DNA from: Thermosynechococcus sp. NK55a
Lineage (GTDB): Bacteria > Cyanobacteriota > Cyanobacteriia > Thermosynechococcales > Thermosynechococcaceae
Length of the DNA: 64,000 bases
NCBI RefSeq assembly: GCF_000505665.1
Contig: NC_023033.1
Coordinates: forward strand, 930,001-994,000
Direction of reading: 5' to 3'
Position 1 is the stretch's first letter, and each line of letters opens with the position of its first letter. Under the pieces are notes generated by a model. The model made no database searches and was not told the DNA's origin. It saw only the letters and a list, made by a program, of their open reading frames with translations. This document shows positions 8,177 through 19,778 of this stretch, piece by piece. Made by a program: the position numbers and the translations under genes.

Positions 8177-9383
8177 TTTGTTGGGCAACGGTCTGCGGGT
8201 CAATGGGACCCACCAGCTCTGGGACAATTTCTCTGCCTGCCCAGATATTAGGCCACGCCTTGTAGCCGAGACCCTGTTTCACCAAGTCCCAATCTATCTC
8301 TGGCGATCGCCACAGCTGCCAAAATCGCCACCAGCCCAATCCCTTGGCAACAAGTGCCCAAAACACCAACGCTGTCCACTGCCGCCCGATCGCCGGCAAG
8401 CCCACCAGCAACCCAGCCAATCCATCCCAAGGGTGTGCCCGCTGTACCCGCAGTTGTTGTGCAGGCAACAGAACAATCATCGGCACATTCAAGGCAGCCA
8501 GTTCAGCAGTATTGGCGCCAACCGTAGTCACACAGAGAGCAACCTGCCGCAGCAGGGGATAGTTGGGTAACTGCTGCCAGAGATAGATCTTTGTACCCCT
8601 CGGCGTCTCCAGATAGGGCAGGCCTTCCCTTGGCTGGATCAGTGTGGCAGTTGTGCCCTCAACGTGCTTGAGTTCGGGGTTAAAGCGAGGATTGGCATAG
8701 CAACTGAGGGTGTTGAGCGTCAGGGTCGGTGCCACTGGAATCACACAGTGAATCGGGGGATAAGCAGCCGCTAAATGGTCGGCGATCGCCAAGGAAAGGG
8801 GAACCCCCAGCTTGAGCTTATTGGGCTTGGATCCTACCATCAACCCCACAAGGGGAGCATCTGGGGCAACGCCCAACTGTTGGCGGACATTGGGGAGAGA
8901 ATCGAGGGCAAGGGCTTGCGCATCGGTCATCAGGTCCCCCACCACCGCCACCTTGGCCTTGGTGTTGCCCACGGCTAGAGGACGCCGCAGCCCAATGCCA
9001 TCCACCCATCCTTGCCAGCGTGGCTGCCACTCGCAGTAGAGCACACAGCGATAGCCCAAGCGCTTGGCCAATAGTACCGCAAAGAGTTGATCTCCCCCCA
9101 AAAAGACCACAACCCCCTGGGGAAACCAATCCCAATTGCTGCGAGTGGTCTTTGTGCGTAGGAGGTGCCAAAATTCGGTGGCTGGCAGCACCCGAGCTAC
9201 CCCTGGATAGCGGCGAGCAATCTCTGCTTCCTGACCACTTGCATGGGGACAGGGAACCATCACCACTGAAACCCGCCACCCCTGTTTGACCTGTTGCTGC
9301 AGCGTTGTTACAAAAGGGTAGACCCAAGTGGCCAGTTCACCGGGACCATTGCTGACAACCACAATTTCAAGGGGAGATGTCAT
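8028..9383 (-). CDS. LpxB-like GT-B glycosyltransferase (lipid-A-disaccharide synthase-related)
   Basis: A 451-residue protein beginning with VVVSNGPGELATWVYPFV, a glycine-rich loop typical of GT-B-fold enzymes related to lipid-A-disaccharide synthase. Further conserved pieces are FLGGDQLFAVLLAKRLG and a C-terminal TTVGANTAELAALNVPMIVLLP donor-site region. The acceptor is unknown; it is not a canonical LpxB. A second relative lies at 36753-37943. Its 3' end overlaps the AI-2E gene. It lies 45 bp downstream of apcD on the same strand, separated by a small inverted repeat (9390-9408). Confidence 0.75.
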   Translation of the reverse strand: MTSPLEIVVVSNGPGELATWVYPFVTTLQQQVKQGWRVSVVMVPCPHASGQEAEIARRYPGVARVLPATEFWHLLRTKTTRSNWDWFPQGVVVFLGGDQLFAVLLAKRLGYRCVLYCEWQPRWQGWVDGIGLRRPLAVGNTKAKVAVVGDLMTDAQALALDSLPNVRQQLGVAPDAPLVGLMVGSKPNKLKLGVPLSLAIADHLAAAYPPIHCVIPVAPTLTLNTLSCYANPRFNPELKHVEGTTATLIQPREGLPYLETPRGTKIYLWQQLPNYPLLRQVALCVTTVGANTAELAALNVPMIVLLPAQQLRVQRAHPWDGLAGLLVGLPAIGRQWTALVFWALVAKGLGWWRFWQLWRSPEIDWDLVKQGLGYKAWPNIWAGREIVPELVGPIDPQTVAQQIIDLLNHPQKLEQMRQDLREQVGSPGAGAKLVDLTLQVAGWPASDPECP

Positions 9384-9389
9384 AGGTTC

Positions 9390-9408
9390 TCTTCCCCTTG
9401 AAGGAAGA
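9390..9408 (-). repeat. Inverted repeat TCTTCC-N7-GGAAGA between apcD and the LpxB-like gene
   Basis: Six-base perfect arms surround a seven-base loop, just after apcD on the minus strand and 6 nt before the next start codon. No U-tract follows, so it is at best a weak attenuator or an mRNA processing/stability element at the apcD 3' end. Confidence 0.3.
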
Positions 9409-9428
9409 ATTGACTGCCGCCCGTCGCC

Positions 9429-9914
9429 CTAGGACATTTCCTGAATAATGTAGTCAAAGTAGGGTGCCGCCACTTCAGCATCTTCAGTGCTCAAGAGGGC
9501 CAAGGAGGCGTCCTTGAGGCAACGTATGGCTTCTGCCATCCCTGTCATCGGCACACCAAGGGAGTTGTACATTTCCCGTACCCCAATAATACCCGTGCGC
9601 TCAATGGGGTCTTTGTCACCGGCGAGGATGCCATAGGTAATCAGGCGCATATACCAGCTATAGTCCCGTAGACACAGGGCACGCTGTTTCTGGCCGTAGG
9701 CGTTGCCCCCCGGTGAGATAAAGTCAGGCCGCTTCTGCCACAGTTGCTTGCTGGCTTGCTCTACAATCCGTTTCTCATTTTCGGCCAGGGTTGTGGCAAT
9801 GCGGAGGCGTTGCTCACCCGTTTGGAAAAAGTCACTAATCGTCTGGAGTTCGCCCGTGGTGGGGTAGCGCAATTCATCGTCCGCTTTAAGAAGAACCTGA
9901 CTAATGACACTCAT
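9429..9914 (-). CDS. apcD: Allophycocyanin alpha-B subunit ApcD
   Basis: A 161-residue phycobiliprotein of the allophycocyanin alpha type, with the phycocyanobilin attachment cysteine 81 in [13 protein letters not shown]. The N-terminus [19 protein letters not shown] and [15 protein letters not shown] match ApcD rather than ApcA. ApcD is a terminal emitter of the phycobilisome core that passes energy mainly to photosystem I or both photosystems. The frame stays open back to 10037, but the family start is ATG 9914. The gene stands alone, away from apcA/apcB, as is usual. Confidence 0.95.
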   Translation of the reverse strand: MSVISQVLLKADDELRYPTTGELQTISDFFQTGEQRLRIATTLAENEKRIVEQASKQLWQKRPDFISPGGNAYGQKQRALCLRDYSWYMRLITYGILAGDKDPIERTGIIGVREMYNSLGVPMTGMAEAIRCLKDASLALLSTEDAEVAAPYFDYIIQEMS

Positions 9915-10111
9915 ATTGCTAACACCGCTTAATACATCCCTCATTTTAGAGGACGGCGACCCCTTGTTGACACCACCAATGATCAAAATCTCAACGGTTG
10001 GTAGGAGGAATTTAGTCATCTCGATAGTCAACAACACTAAGACAGCTCCCTAGAGTCAATTTCCCCCTTGGTGATAGGATCAATGCGGTTTGCGCTGGTT
10101 TTCGTCCACCT

Positions 10112-11404
10112 GTGATTGATCTAAAACAACTGCGAGAAAATCCCCAAGCCTTTGGCGATCGCCTGCGGCGGCGCGGCGGTGACTTTGACCTCGACCGCAT
10201 TTTAGAATTGGATGCGCAGCAGCGACAGCTTGAACAACAGCGATCGCAACTCCAAGCCCGCAGTAATGAGATTGGTGCCCTCGTCGGCAAAAAGATCAAG
10301 TCCGGCGTTGCCCCCACTGACCCCGAAATTCAAGCCCTCAAAGCCGAGGCCAACGATCTCAAGCAAAAACTCAGTGATCTGGAGCCCCAGGAACGGCAGT
10401 TGAAAGAGGAGCTAGAGAGCCTGCTGCTGACGATTCCCAACCCCCCCAGTGAGACCACCCCCATTGGCCGTGATGAAACTGACAACGTTGAGGTGCGGCG
10501 GTGGGGGGAGGAGTATAAACCCACCTACCCTTGCCAGCCCCACTGGGACATTGGGACTCAATTGGGACTCTGGGATGTGGAGCGATCGGTCAAAGTAGCT
10601 CAGAGTCGTTTTGTTACCCTATTAGGCATGGGGGCTGCCCTTGAGCGGGCCTTGATCCAATTCATGCTCGATAGCCACCGCGAACGCGGCTATGTGGAAG
10701 TCTTGCCGCCTTTGCTGGTCAATAGTGCCTCGCTGACGGGAACAGGGCAGTTACCGAAGTTTGCTGAGGAGAGTTTTCGCTGTGCCGATGACGATCTCTG
10801 GCTAATTCCGACAGCGGAAGTACCCGTGACGAATCTCTACCGTGATGAAATTTTAGCCGCCGATCAACTCCCCATTTACCACTGTGCCTATACCCCCTGT
10901 TTTCGCCGCGAAGCAGGCAGCTACGGCAAAGATACCCGCGGTCTGATTCGACTGCACCAATTTAACAAAGTGGAGTTGGTCAAGTTTGTTCACCCGGAAA
11001 CCTCTGCCGCTGAACATGAAGCCCTGGTGGCGGATGCCGAGTCCATTCTCCAAGCCCTGAAGCTGCCCTATCGAGTGATTGAACTGTGTACTGGGGATTT
11101 GGGGTTTGGTGCTATGAAGTGCTACGACCTGGAGGTGTGGCTCCCCGCTGCGGGTTGCTACCGTGAAATTTCCAGTTGCTCTAACTTTGGCGATTTTCAG
11201 GCGCGGCGTGCCAAGATTCGCTTCAAAGGGGCTAAGCAAAAGGGAACGCAGTTTGTCCACACTCTCAATGGCTCTGGCCTAGCTGTTGGGCGAACCATGG
11301 CGGCCATTCTCGAAAACTACCAACAACCCGATGGAACGGTGCGGGTACCGGAGGTGCTGCAACCTTATCTGAAGTGCAGCCACATTGGCGGGGCAACATC
11401 GTGA
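10112..11404 (+). CDS. serS: Seryl-tRNA synthetase
   Basis: A 430-residue class II synthetase. It has the N-terminal antiparallel coiled-coil arm that holds tRNA-Ser (about 30-105), motif 2 ([14 protein letters not shown]) and motif 3 ([19 protein letters not shown]). It starts at GTG 10112 ([14 protein letters not shown]), the usual SerS N-terminus. The stop TGA overlaps the GTG start of murF (GTGA at 11401-11404), implying translational coupling. Confidence 0.97.
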   Translation: MIDLKQLRENPQAFGDRLRRRGGDFDLDRILELDAQQRQLEQQRSQLQARSNEIGALVGKKIKSGVAPTDPEIQALKAEANDLKQKLSDLEPQERQLKEELESLLLTIPNPPSETTPIGRDETDNVEVRRWGEEYKPTYPCQPHWDIGTQLGLWDVERSVKVAQSRFVTLLGMGAALERALIQFMLDSHRERGYVEVLPPLLVNSASLTGTGQLPKFAEESFRCADDDLWLIPTAEVPVTNLYRDEILAADQLPIYHCAYTPCFRREAGSYGKDTRGLIRLHQFNKVELVKFVHPETSAAEHEALVADAESILQALKLPYRVIELCTGDLGFGAMKCYDLEVWLPAAGCYREISSCSNFGDFQARRAKIRFKGAKQKGTQFVHTLNGSGLAVGRTMAAILENYQQPDGTVRVPEVLQPYLKCSHIGGATS

Positions 11405-12744
11405 AGACCACCCTAGGGGCGATCGCCCAAGCTTTGGGGTTAGACACGACTCATCCAAATCTGCCCATCACAGGAATTTGCACCGACTCTCGCCAAGTCG
11501 CCGCTGGCAACCTGTTTGTCGCCCTGCGGGGGGCAACCTTTGATGGCCATCAATTTGTCGATCAGGCAGCTGCCGCTGGAGCGATCGCCCTGATGGTCGA
11601 AACACCGCTGTCTGCTGCGCTTCCCCAACTTCAGGTGGCCAATACCCTGAGTGCCTATCAGCGCTTGGGACAGTGGTGGCGGCAGCAATGTCCAGCCAAA
11701 GTTATTGCCGTCACTGGCTCCGTGGGCAAAACCACCACCAAGGAAATGATTGCTGCTGTCCTCCGTCACTATGGCACGGTCCTCAAGACCGAAGCCAACT
11801 TCAACAACGAGATTGGCGTGCCCAAAACACTTTTACAACTGGAACCCCACCACCAGTTTGCAGTGATTGAAATGGGGATGCGTGCTCGCGGTGAAATTGC
11901 CCTGTTGAGCCAGATTGCCCAACCGGATGTTGCGGTGATTACCAACGTTGGCACTGCCCATATTGGCCGCCTTGGTTCGCGGGAAGCCATTGCCCAAGCC
12001 AAATGCGAACTTCTTGCGGAAATGCCCCCAGGGGGAACAGCGGTGCTCAATGCCGATAGTCCCCTACTTTTGCCGACAGCGGTGCAGGTCTGGTCAGGGC
12101 GCACTATCACCTATGGCCTTGAGGGGGGCACCCTACGGGGAATCTACCAACCGCCCCAAACCCTCCATGTGGGTGGACGCACCTACACCGTCCCCCTTGC
12201 GGGGGCACACCATGCCCTGAACTTTCTGGCTGCCCTTGGGGTGCTGCAAGCCTTGGACATCGAGGGCGATCGCCTGCCTTCACAGTTGACGCTAGAATTG
12301 CCCGGTGGTCGCGGTGGTCGCTATCGCCTCGAACCAGATATTCTGCTTTTAGATGAAACCTACAATGCGGGCCTGGAATCCATGGTGGCGGCTTTGCACC
12401 TGTTGCGATCGCTCCCCGGTCAGCGACATCTGGCGGTTCTTGGCCCGATGCGGGAATTAGGCGCCTTTTCTCTCTCCTTCCATGAGCAGGTGGGGGCAAC
12501 TGTTGCCGAATTGGACCTCGATGGCCTCTTAATCCTCGATCAAGGTGACGAAGGGGCAGCCCTTGCGCAGGGAGCAGGGCGGATTCCCACTCAACAATTT
12601 GGTTCCCATGAAGAATTGGTGGAGTACCTATTGCGCGAGTTACAAGCAGGCGATCGCCTCCTCTTTAAGGCCTCCCATGCCGTTGCCCTTGATCGAGTGG
12701 TCACTGAACTGCGGCAGCGCTGGCCAAAACTGCAGTCGGGTTGA
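11401..12744 (+). CDS. murF: UDP-MurNAc-tripeptide:D-Ala-D-Ala ligase MurF
   Basis: This Mur ligase adds D-Ala-D-Ala to UDP-MurNAc-tripeptide, the last cytoplasmic peptidoglycan precursor step. It contains the N-terminal [15 protein letters not shown] motif, the ATP P-loop [10 protein letters not shown] near residue 108, the [13 protein letters not shown] motif and [11 protein letters not shown] in the C-terminal domain. The start GTG 11401 overlaps the serS stop, giving 447 residues. Starting at 11374 would add nine residues inside serS. The gene ends about 50 bp before tRNA-Asn. Confidence 0.95.
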   Translation: MKTTLGAIAQALGLDTTHPNLPITGICTDSRQVAAGNLFVALRGATFDGHQFVDQAAAAGAIALMVETPLSAALPQLQVANTLSAYQRLGQWWRQQCPAKVIAVTGSVGKTTTKEMIAAVLRHYGTVLKTEANFNNEIGVPKTLLQLEPHHQFAVIEMGMRARGEIALLSQIAQPDVAVITNVGTAHIGRLGSREAIAQAKCELLAEMPPGGTAVLNADSPLLLPTAVQVWSGRTITYGLEGGTLRGIYQPPQTLHVGGRTYTVPLAGAHHALNFLAALGVLQALDIEGDRLPSQLTLELPGGRGGRYRLEPDILLLDETYNAGLESMVAALHLLRSLPGQRHLAVLGPMRELGAFSLSFHEQVGATVAELDLDGLLILDQGDEGAALAQGAGRIPTQQFGSHEELVEYLLRELQAGDRLLFKASHAVALDRVVTELRQRWPKLQSG

Positions 12745-12792
12745 GACTTGCCAACAGCGGTGAACTACGCTACATTAGAAAATTGCTGATAT

Positions 12793-12864
12793 TCCTCAGT
12801 AGCTCAGCGGTAGAGCGGTCGGCTGTTAACCGATTGGTCGCTGGTTCGAATCCAGCCTGGGGAG
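12793..12864 (+). tRNA. tRNA-Asn (GTT)
   Basis: All four arms fold. The acceptor TCCTCAG (12793-12799) pairs with CTGGGGA (12857-12863), with one U-G pair; discriminator G is at 12864. The D arm is GCTC/GAGC. The anticodon arm is GTCGG-CTGTTAA-CCGAT with anticodon GTT at 12825-12827. The T arm is GCTGG-TTCGAAT-CCAGC. CCA is not encoded. The convergent receiver gene ends only 1 nt beyond its 3' end. Confidence 0.97.
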
Positions 12865-12865
12865 T

Positions 12866-13480
12866 TTAGTAACTTGAGCCGCGATAGCGCCGGCGAGGCT
12901 GGCCGTTATCTTCACTCTTTGGTGCCGGAGCTGTGTCGGCAACGGTGCGAATGCCGCGATATTGGGTATTGGGTGGAGCAGCCAGAGGCAGGGGCGCGGG
13001 TACTGACGGGGTTGGGACTGGTGTCGGTGCTGTTAAGCAACTGAGGCTTTGCATTAGGGCATCCTGCTGAATTGGTAGGGCATCGAGGATCTCTAACACT
13101 CGAGTTAGATGGGAAACAGCTGTAGCAATGAGACTCGACTCTTCGATACGGGGCAAGAGATCCACAGCCCCCATACGCAAGGCCCAGCGCCGTTCTACTG
13201 CACTAATTTGGCGATCCTGACCCGCTGTAATGACCACAGGCATCCCCGGAAAACGAGACTGTGCCACCTGACAAAAGCGGTAGGGATTGGTGACCGTCAT
13301 CCCCATATCCAACAGGAGCAATTGGGGCAATGCTAAGCCAGCCGCTTCCATCTCCTCTAGCAAAGTAAGAACGTCAGCATCAAGGTTTTCCCAAATGACA
13401 GTAATGCTTTGACTGCTGAGGATGTTGTGCCAAATTTCTCCCTGCCGTTGGAGGGCTTGTATCATGAATATCGTTGTCAT
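12866..13480 (-). CDS. Receiver-like (CheY-fold) protein with C-terminal YRG motifs
   Basis: A 204-residue protein whose first 125 residues resemble a response-regulator receiver. The hydrophobic strand LLLLD carries a candidate phospho-acceptor Asp58, and MPVVITAG and GAVDLLPR follow in the expected places. The paired acidic residues after strand 1 are absent (IFMIQAL) and the conserved lysine is not evident. Phosphorylation is therefore doubtful and it may be a pseudo-receiver. There is no DNA-binding domain. A Pro-rich linker leads to two YRG motifs (QYRGIR and RRRYRGSSY), reminiscent of the short cyanobacterial DUF4278 motif. Function unknown. Confidence 0.65.
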   Translation of the reverse strand: MTTIFMIQALQRQGEIWHNILSSQSITVIWENLDADVLTLLEEMEAAGLALPQLLLLDMGMTVTNPYRFCQVAQSRFPGMPVVITAGQDRQISAVERRWALRMGAVDLLPRIEESSLIATAVSHLTRVLEILDALPIQQDALMQSLSCLTAPTPVPTPSVPAPLPLAAPPNTQYRGIRTVADTAPAPKSEDNGQPRRRYRGSSY

Positions 13481-13599
13481 AAATGCTTAAATCCTTCGAC
13501 GGTTGCGAGGGCAATCGCAATGTTAAAAAGACTTAAACACTACAATGACAGGTTGGCGATTGCAGAGATGTTCATAGAGAACAGTCGCACCAACTCTCC

Positions 13600-14508
13600 C
13601 TAGGGAACCGCTACCGTTTCCAACAATTCTGCCACACAGGCACGGCCTGAGCGCCCGGCGGCTGTAATCAAACGATGAGCCAAGACGTGGGGAGCCAATT
13701 GCTTCACATCATCGGGGAGGACATAGTCACGGCCATTCAGGAAAGCCAAGGCCTGAGCGGTGCGCTGCAGCATCACCGTACCGCGAGGACTGACCCCCAA
13801 GGTAATGCAATCACTTTCGCGGCTCGCCCGCACAAGGGCAAGAATGTACTTTTGCAAGACTGAATCTACCCGCACCTGTAGCACCTGCTGCCGCAACTGT
13901 TGAATCGCCGCCAAGCTCAGGCACGGTTCCAGTTGATTGACATCTAAGCCCCCCTGCACCCGTTGCAGCATTTGTAGCTCCTCTTCCTCGGTGGGGTAGC
14001 CCAAACTAAAACAGAGGGCAAAACGATCCAACTGCGCCTCCGGCAGTGGAAATGTGCCTTGGTACTCCACCGGGTTTTGGGTGGCAATGACGAAAAAAGG
14101 CTGAGGCAGGGGGTAGGTGACACCATCAATGGTGACCTGGTACTCTTCCATGACCTCTAGAAGTGCTGATTGGGTCCGCGGCGTAGCACGGTTAATTTCA
14201 TCCGCCAGCAGGATATTGCAGAACACAGGACCTGGGCGAAACTCAAACTCCGCTGTTTTGGGATTCCAGATATTAGTGCCCGATAAGTCGGTGGGCAGGA
14301 GATCGGGGGTGGCTTGGATGCGCTGAAAGGTGCCCGCCAGCGATCGCGCCAGGGCTTTAGCTAAGAGGGTTTTTCCCACCCCTGGTACATCCTCCAGCAA
14401 GACGTGTCCCCCCGCCAGCAATCCCACCAACAGCAGTTCAATGGCCGCTTCTTTGCCCACCATAACTTGTCCAAGGTTATTCACCAGTCGCTGTAGGGGT
14501 TCACGCAT
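13600..14508 (-). CDS. MoxR-family AAA+ ATPase
   Basis: A 302-residue AAA+ chaperone-like ATPase. It has Walker A GVGKTLLAK near residue 43, Walker B ILLADEINRA near 105, sensor 1 FVIATQNPVEYQGTFPLPEAQLDRF and an arginine-rich C-terminal lid. MoxR ATPases usually act with VWA/DUF58 partner proteins in maturation or stress responses, but no such partner lies next to it here. Its ATG overlaps the end of ribF by 8 nt, so it is translationally coupled to riboflavin kinase, an unusual pairing. Confidence 0.9.
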   Translation of the reverse strand: MREPLQRLVNNLGQVMVGKEAAIELLLVGLLAGGHVLLEDVPGVGKTLLAKALARSLAGTFQRIQATPDLLPTDLSGTNIWNPKTAEFEFRPGPVFCNILLADEINRATPRTQSALLEVMEEYQVTIDGVTYPLPQPFFVIATQNPVEYQGTFPLPEAQLDRFALCFSLGYPTEEEELQMLQRVQGGLDVNQLEPCLSLAAIQQLRQQVLQVRVDSVLQKYILALVRASRESDCITLGVSPRGTVMLQRTAQALAFLNGRDYVLPDDVKQLAPHVLAHRLITAAGRSGRACVAELLETVAVP

Positions 14509-15448
14509 AGGAGACTACTCGTTCTAAGAGATCAGCCGCTACTTGGCAATCGGCAGCAATTTGCGCTTGTAGGGCAGCCAAACTGGAAAATCTGAGCTCA
14601 GGACGAATAAATGCCTCCAGGTGGAGCGTGATCTCTTGGTTGTAGAGATTTCCCTGCCAGTGCAGTAGGTGCACTTCCGTCCTGACCTCCTGCCCCCTCA
14701 CTGTGGGTCGCACGCCGATATTCACGACCCCCACCTGCTCCCTGGGGAGAGCTGCCCCGCTGACACGGCAGGCATAGACACCGTAGCGAGGCAATAATTT
14801 TTCGGGAGGGAGGGCTAAATTGGCCGTAGGAAATCCCAACTGGCGGCCCAACTGTTCCCCTTGAGTTACCGTGCCTGTTAAGGTATAGGCGCGTCCCAAC
14901 AGCTCCCGTGCCAAAGCCACATCTCCCGCGGCCAGGGCGGCTCGTACTGCTGAACTACTGACGCGATCGCTCCCCCAACAAAAGGGGGGCACAATATGCA
15001 CCGCAATGCCAAAGGCAGCACAGAGGGTGCGCAAATCTTCCGCTGTCCCCGATCGCCCCCGGCCAAAGCCAAAATTAAAACCAACACTCAACACCTTGGC
15101 CTGCAACTGCTGTACCAAAATCTGCTCAACAAACTCTAAAGGCGAGAGTTGGGCCAGGGCCTGGGTAAAAGGCAGCACAATCACCTGTTCAATACCATAC
15201 TGGTTCAAAAGGGCCCGTTTTTCGGCCTCTGGGGTCAGCAGCAATCGCTGTTCTCCCGTAAAAAATGCTTGGGGATGGGGCGAAAACGTAATCACTGAAG
15301 GGCAACAGTCGGCAGGCGCTGCCTCAAGGAGAGTACGGATAACCTCTTGATGCCCTCGATGGACACCGTCAAAGTTGCCCAGGGCGATCGCCGTTGGAGT
15401 TTGCAAGGGTAGGGCACTCTTAAATTGACACAGAAAACATTTTGACAC
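14501..15448 (-). CDS. ribF: Bifunctional riboflavin kinase / FAD synthetase
   Basis: It converts riboflavin to FMN and then FAD. The N-terminal adenylyltransferase domain contains ALGNFDGVHRGHQEVI and ITFSPHPQAFF. The C-terminal kinase domain contains GRQLGFPTANL and GVYACRV. GTG 15448 gives 315 residues with a normal-length leader before GNFDG; ATG 15484 would give 327 residues and is the alternative. The last 8 nt overlap moxR. An inverted repeat lies at 15492-15510 upstream. Confidence 0.93.
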   Translation of the reverse strand: MSKCFLCQFKSALPLQTPTAIALGNFDGVHRGHQEVIRTLLEAAPADCCPSVITFSPHPQAFFTGEQRLLLTPEAEKRALLNQYGIEQVIVLPFTQALAQLSPLEFVEQILVQQLQAKVLSVGFNFGFGRGRSGTAEDLRTLCAAFGIAVHIVPPFCWGSDRVSSSAVRAALAAGDVALARELLGRAYTLTGTVTQGEQLGRQLGFPTANLALPPEKLLPRYGVYACRVSGAALPREQVGVVNIGVRPTVRGQEVRTEVHLLHWQGNLYNQEITLHLEAFIRPELRFSSLAALQAQIAADCQVAADLLERVVSYA

Positions 15449-15491
15449 ATCGCACCCAAGTGCAACACGCCAGAAAACCGCCATTGGAATT

Positions 15492-15510
15492 TTCTATTCA
15501 CTTCATAGAA
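15492..15510 (-). promoter_or_regulatory. Inverted repeat TTCTAT-N7-ATAGAA upstream of ribF
   Basis: Perfect 6-bp arms lie just upstream of the ribF start, inside an A/T-rich stretch that also offers -10-like hexamers on the minus strand (TATTCT). It may be a repressor site or the promoter itself. No FMN riboswitch is recognisable in the short leader. Confidence 0.35.
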
Positions 15511-15554
15511 TAGATTCCCATTTGGTCTTGACCACTGTCGAAGCTTGCCTTGCC

Positions 15555-15815
15555 TCACCAGGTGGGATCCCGAAAAACATAAGCCGTAATGTGGGGGCAG
15601 TCGTCTAAAGTGGCGGGGGCGCGATCGCCCGCAATCGTGGAGATACAGGCGCGAATTTCCGCGCCGTCCTCCAGTTCAAGGGTACAGGCACCGCAACTGC
15701 CCATGCCACAACCCGTGGGAATCTCTACCCCCGCGCGTGCTGCCACGCTCAGCCAACCTTCACCCGCTGCCGCTTCCACAGACACCTGATCCGGCAGAAA
15801 CGTTACTCTAATCAT
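15555..15815 (-). CDS. Small 2Fe-2S ferredoxin-fold protein
   Basis: An 86-residue soluble protein with four cysteines at 36, 41, 44 and 57 ([10 protein letters not shown]...RAC). The C-x4-C-x2-C-x12-C spacing resembles the N-terminal 2Fe-2S domain of the xanthine dehydrogenase/CoxS group more than plant-type photosynthetic ferredoxin, whose last cysteine is much further away. The start ATG overlaps the pyrB stop by 4 nt (ATGA), so it is the last gene of the phosphoribosyltransferase-pyrB-ferredoxin cluster. The electron partner is unknown. Confidence 0.85.
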   Translation of the reverse strand: MIRVTFLPDQVSVEAAAGEGWLSVAARAGVEIPTGCGMGSCGACTLELEDGAEIRACISTIAGDRAPATLDDCPHITAYVFRDPTW

Positions 15816-16807
15816 GGCTTGACTCCGTGGTACGTTCCCATCAAATACAGTAATGCCATCCGCACTGCCACCCCACTGGCTACCTGCTGATTCACTAAGC
15901 TGAACTGGGGATCATCCAGTAAGGCCGAACTCAATTCCACACCGCGATTCACCGGTCCTGGATGCAATACTCGCACATCGGGTCGGCACAGGCGCAGCCG
16001 CTCATGGGTAATGCCAAAGTGTTGATGGTATTCCCGCAAACTGGGAATTAAGTGCTGATCCATGCGTTCCTGTTGCAGGCGCAGGGTCATGACAATATCG
16101 GCATCGGTTAGGGCGGGTTCCAGCGTCCAGTGGAGGGTTGCCCCATAGTCTGCAAATTCTGGCGGCAAAAGGGTGGGCGGCCCTGCCAAGTGAACATCGG
16201 CCCCAGCGGTCTTGAGGCTATAGAGGTTCGATCGCGCCACGCGGGAATGACGAATATCGCCAACAATGGCAATTTTTTTTCCCTGCAACAGGGCACAGCG
16301 GGGCTGACGCGGATCGTAGAGTTGGCAGAGGGTAAACAGATCAAGGAGCGCTTGGGAGGGATGCTCGTGCAAGCCATCGCCGGCATTGAGAACCGCCACT
16401 TGGCCGCCCAGGCGATCCATTTCCGCAGCAATCGTATGGGGTACGCCCGACTGCTGATGGCGAATCACCATGAATTCTGCCCCCATCGCCCACAGGGTCT
16501 TAGCGGTATCCAGGATGGTTTCCCCTTTGTTGAGGGCTGAGGTGCCAGGAGAAAAGTTGAGAATATCGGCAGAAAGACGTTTGGCCGCCAGTTCAAAGCT
16601 ATTGCGAGTGCGCGTCGAGCTTTCAAAGAAGAGATTGGCCACAACCCGCGCTTGGAGGGTGGGGACTTTTTTGGTGCGACGATTCAGGACTTCCTGAAAG
16701 CTCAGTGCTGTTTGCAAAACAATATCCAGCTCCGCCAGTGTAAAGTCTTGGAGGGAGAGGACGTGGCGACGCTGCCATTGCAGAGGTGGAGGGAGGGTAG
16801 GCGTCAT
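15812..16807 (-). CDS. pyrB: Aspartate carbamoyltransferase catalytic subunit
   Basis: The first committed step of pyrimidine synthesis, carbamoyl phosphate plus aspartate. The 331-residue protein has the carbamoyl-phosphate motif [13 protein letters not shown] near residue 59, [25 protein letters not shown] and the [10 protein letters not shown] substrate loop. Both ends overlap neighbours by 4 nt: the upstream phosphoribosyltransferase and the downstream 2Fe-2S gene. This indicates one coupled operon. No regulatory subunit gene is present. Confidence 0.97.
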   Translation of the reverse strand: MTPTLPPPLQWQRRHVLSLQDFTLAELDIVLQTALSFQEVLNRRTKKVPTLQARVVANLFFESSTRTRNSFELAAKRLSADILNFSPGTSALNKGETILDTAKTLWAMGAEFMVIRHQQSGVPHTIAAEMDRLGGQVAVLNAGDGLHEHPSQALLDLFTLCQLYDPRQPRCALLQGKKIAIVGDIRHSRVARSNLYSLKTAGADVHLAGPPTLLPPEFADYGATLHWTLEPALTDADIVMTLRLQQERMDQHLIPSLREYHQHFGITHERLRLCRPDVRVLHPGPVNRGVELSSALLDDPQFSLVNQQVASGVAVRMALLYLMGTYHGVKP

Positions 16808-17322
16808 GGACAGGAGGTTAGCGTTTGAGCAAGATCAGCGGCTGTCAGGTGTTCGTAGCGTTCAAAGGGTTGATGGATCCAAGGATTTTCGGGCAGGTAA
16901 TGAACGTAGTAGTCCGGACGAATGCAAGAGGCCGCTTTGTACCAGAGGACAGCGGTGCGCACTTCCTCCACTGCAAAACCATATTTAACCTCCAGCCAGC
17001 GCCGGCTTTTTTGCAATGAAAGACCAGAGTCCACCAAATCATCCACCAAAAGGACATGGCTGCCCAGGGTAGCGGTGGTCATCGTTAAGTCCTGGGCAAA
17101 GGTAAGGCGACCCCGCTCTTGATTATTGACACCGCCATAGGAGGACACTGCCAGAATTGCCAGGGGTTGATTAAAGAGGCGGCTGAGAATGTCCCCCACC
17201 CGCAGGCCGCCCCTAGCCAGGCAGAGAATTTGATTGAACTGCCATCCTGATTCATAGATGGCGATCGCCAACCGTTCAATTGTACGATGATACTCTTCCC
17301 AATCTACGTACAAATCTGCCAT
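16804..17322 (-). CDS. Purine-type phosphoribosyltransferase
   Basis: A 172-residue type I phosphoribosyltransferase with the PRPP loop [15 protein letters not shown] and the upstream [11 protein letters not shown] motif, resembling xanthine/hypoxanthine phosphoribosyltransferases. It should salvage a purine base using PRPP. I chose ATG 17322 ([18 protein letters not shown]) over the ORF start at 17349. It is first in the cluster with pyrB, overlapping it by 4 nt. It starts just 5 bp after crtB ends, so the minus-strand transcript may begin further upstream. Confidence 0.85.
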   Translation of the reverse strand: MADLYVDWEEYHRTIERLAIAIYESGWQFNQILCLARGGLRVGDILSRLFNQPLAILAVSSYGGVNNQERGRLTFAQDLTMTTATLGSHVLLVDDLVDSGLSLQKSRRWLEVKYGFAVEEVRTAVLWYKAASCIRPDYYVHYLPENPWIHQPFERYEHLTAADLAQTLTSCP

Positions 17323-17327
17323 GGTAC

Positions 17328-19740
<2,413 letters not shown>

Positions 19741-19744
19741 TCAT

Positions 19745-19750
19745 ATTATA
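19745..19750 (-). promoter_or_regulatory. -10 box TATAAT of crtP
   Basis: The minus strand reads a perfect TATAAT within GTAAATATAATATG, 65 nt before the crtP start. No consensus -35 is seen 17 bp upstream (GTGTTT), so an activator or extended recognition may be needed. Confidence 0.5.
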
Positions 19751-19778
19751 TTTACAAAACGTTACGGAAACACCCGCC

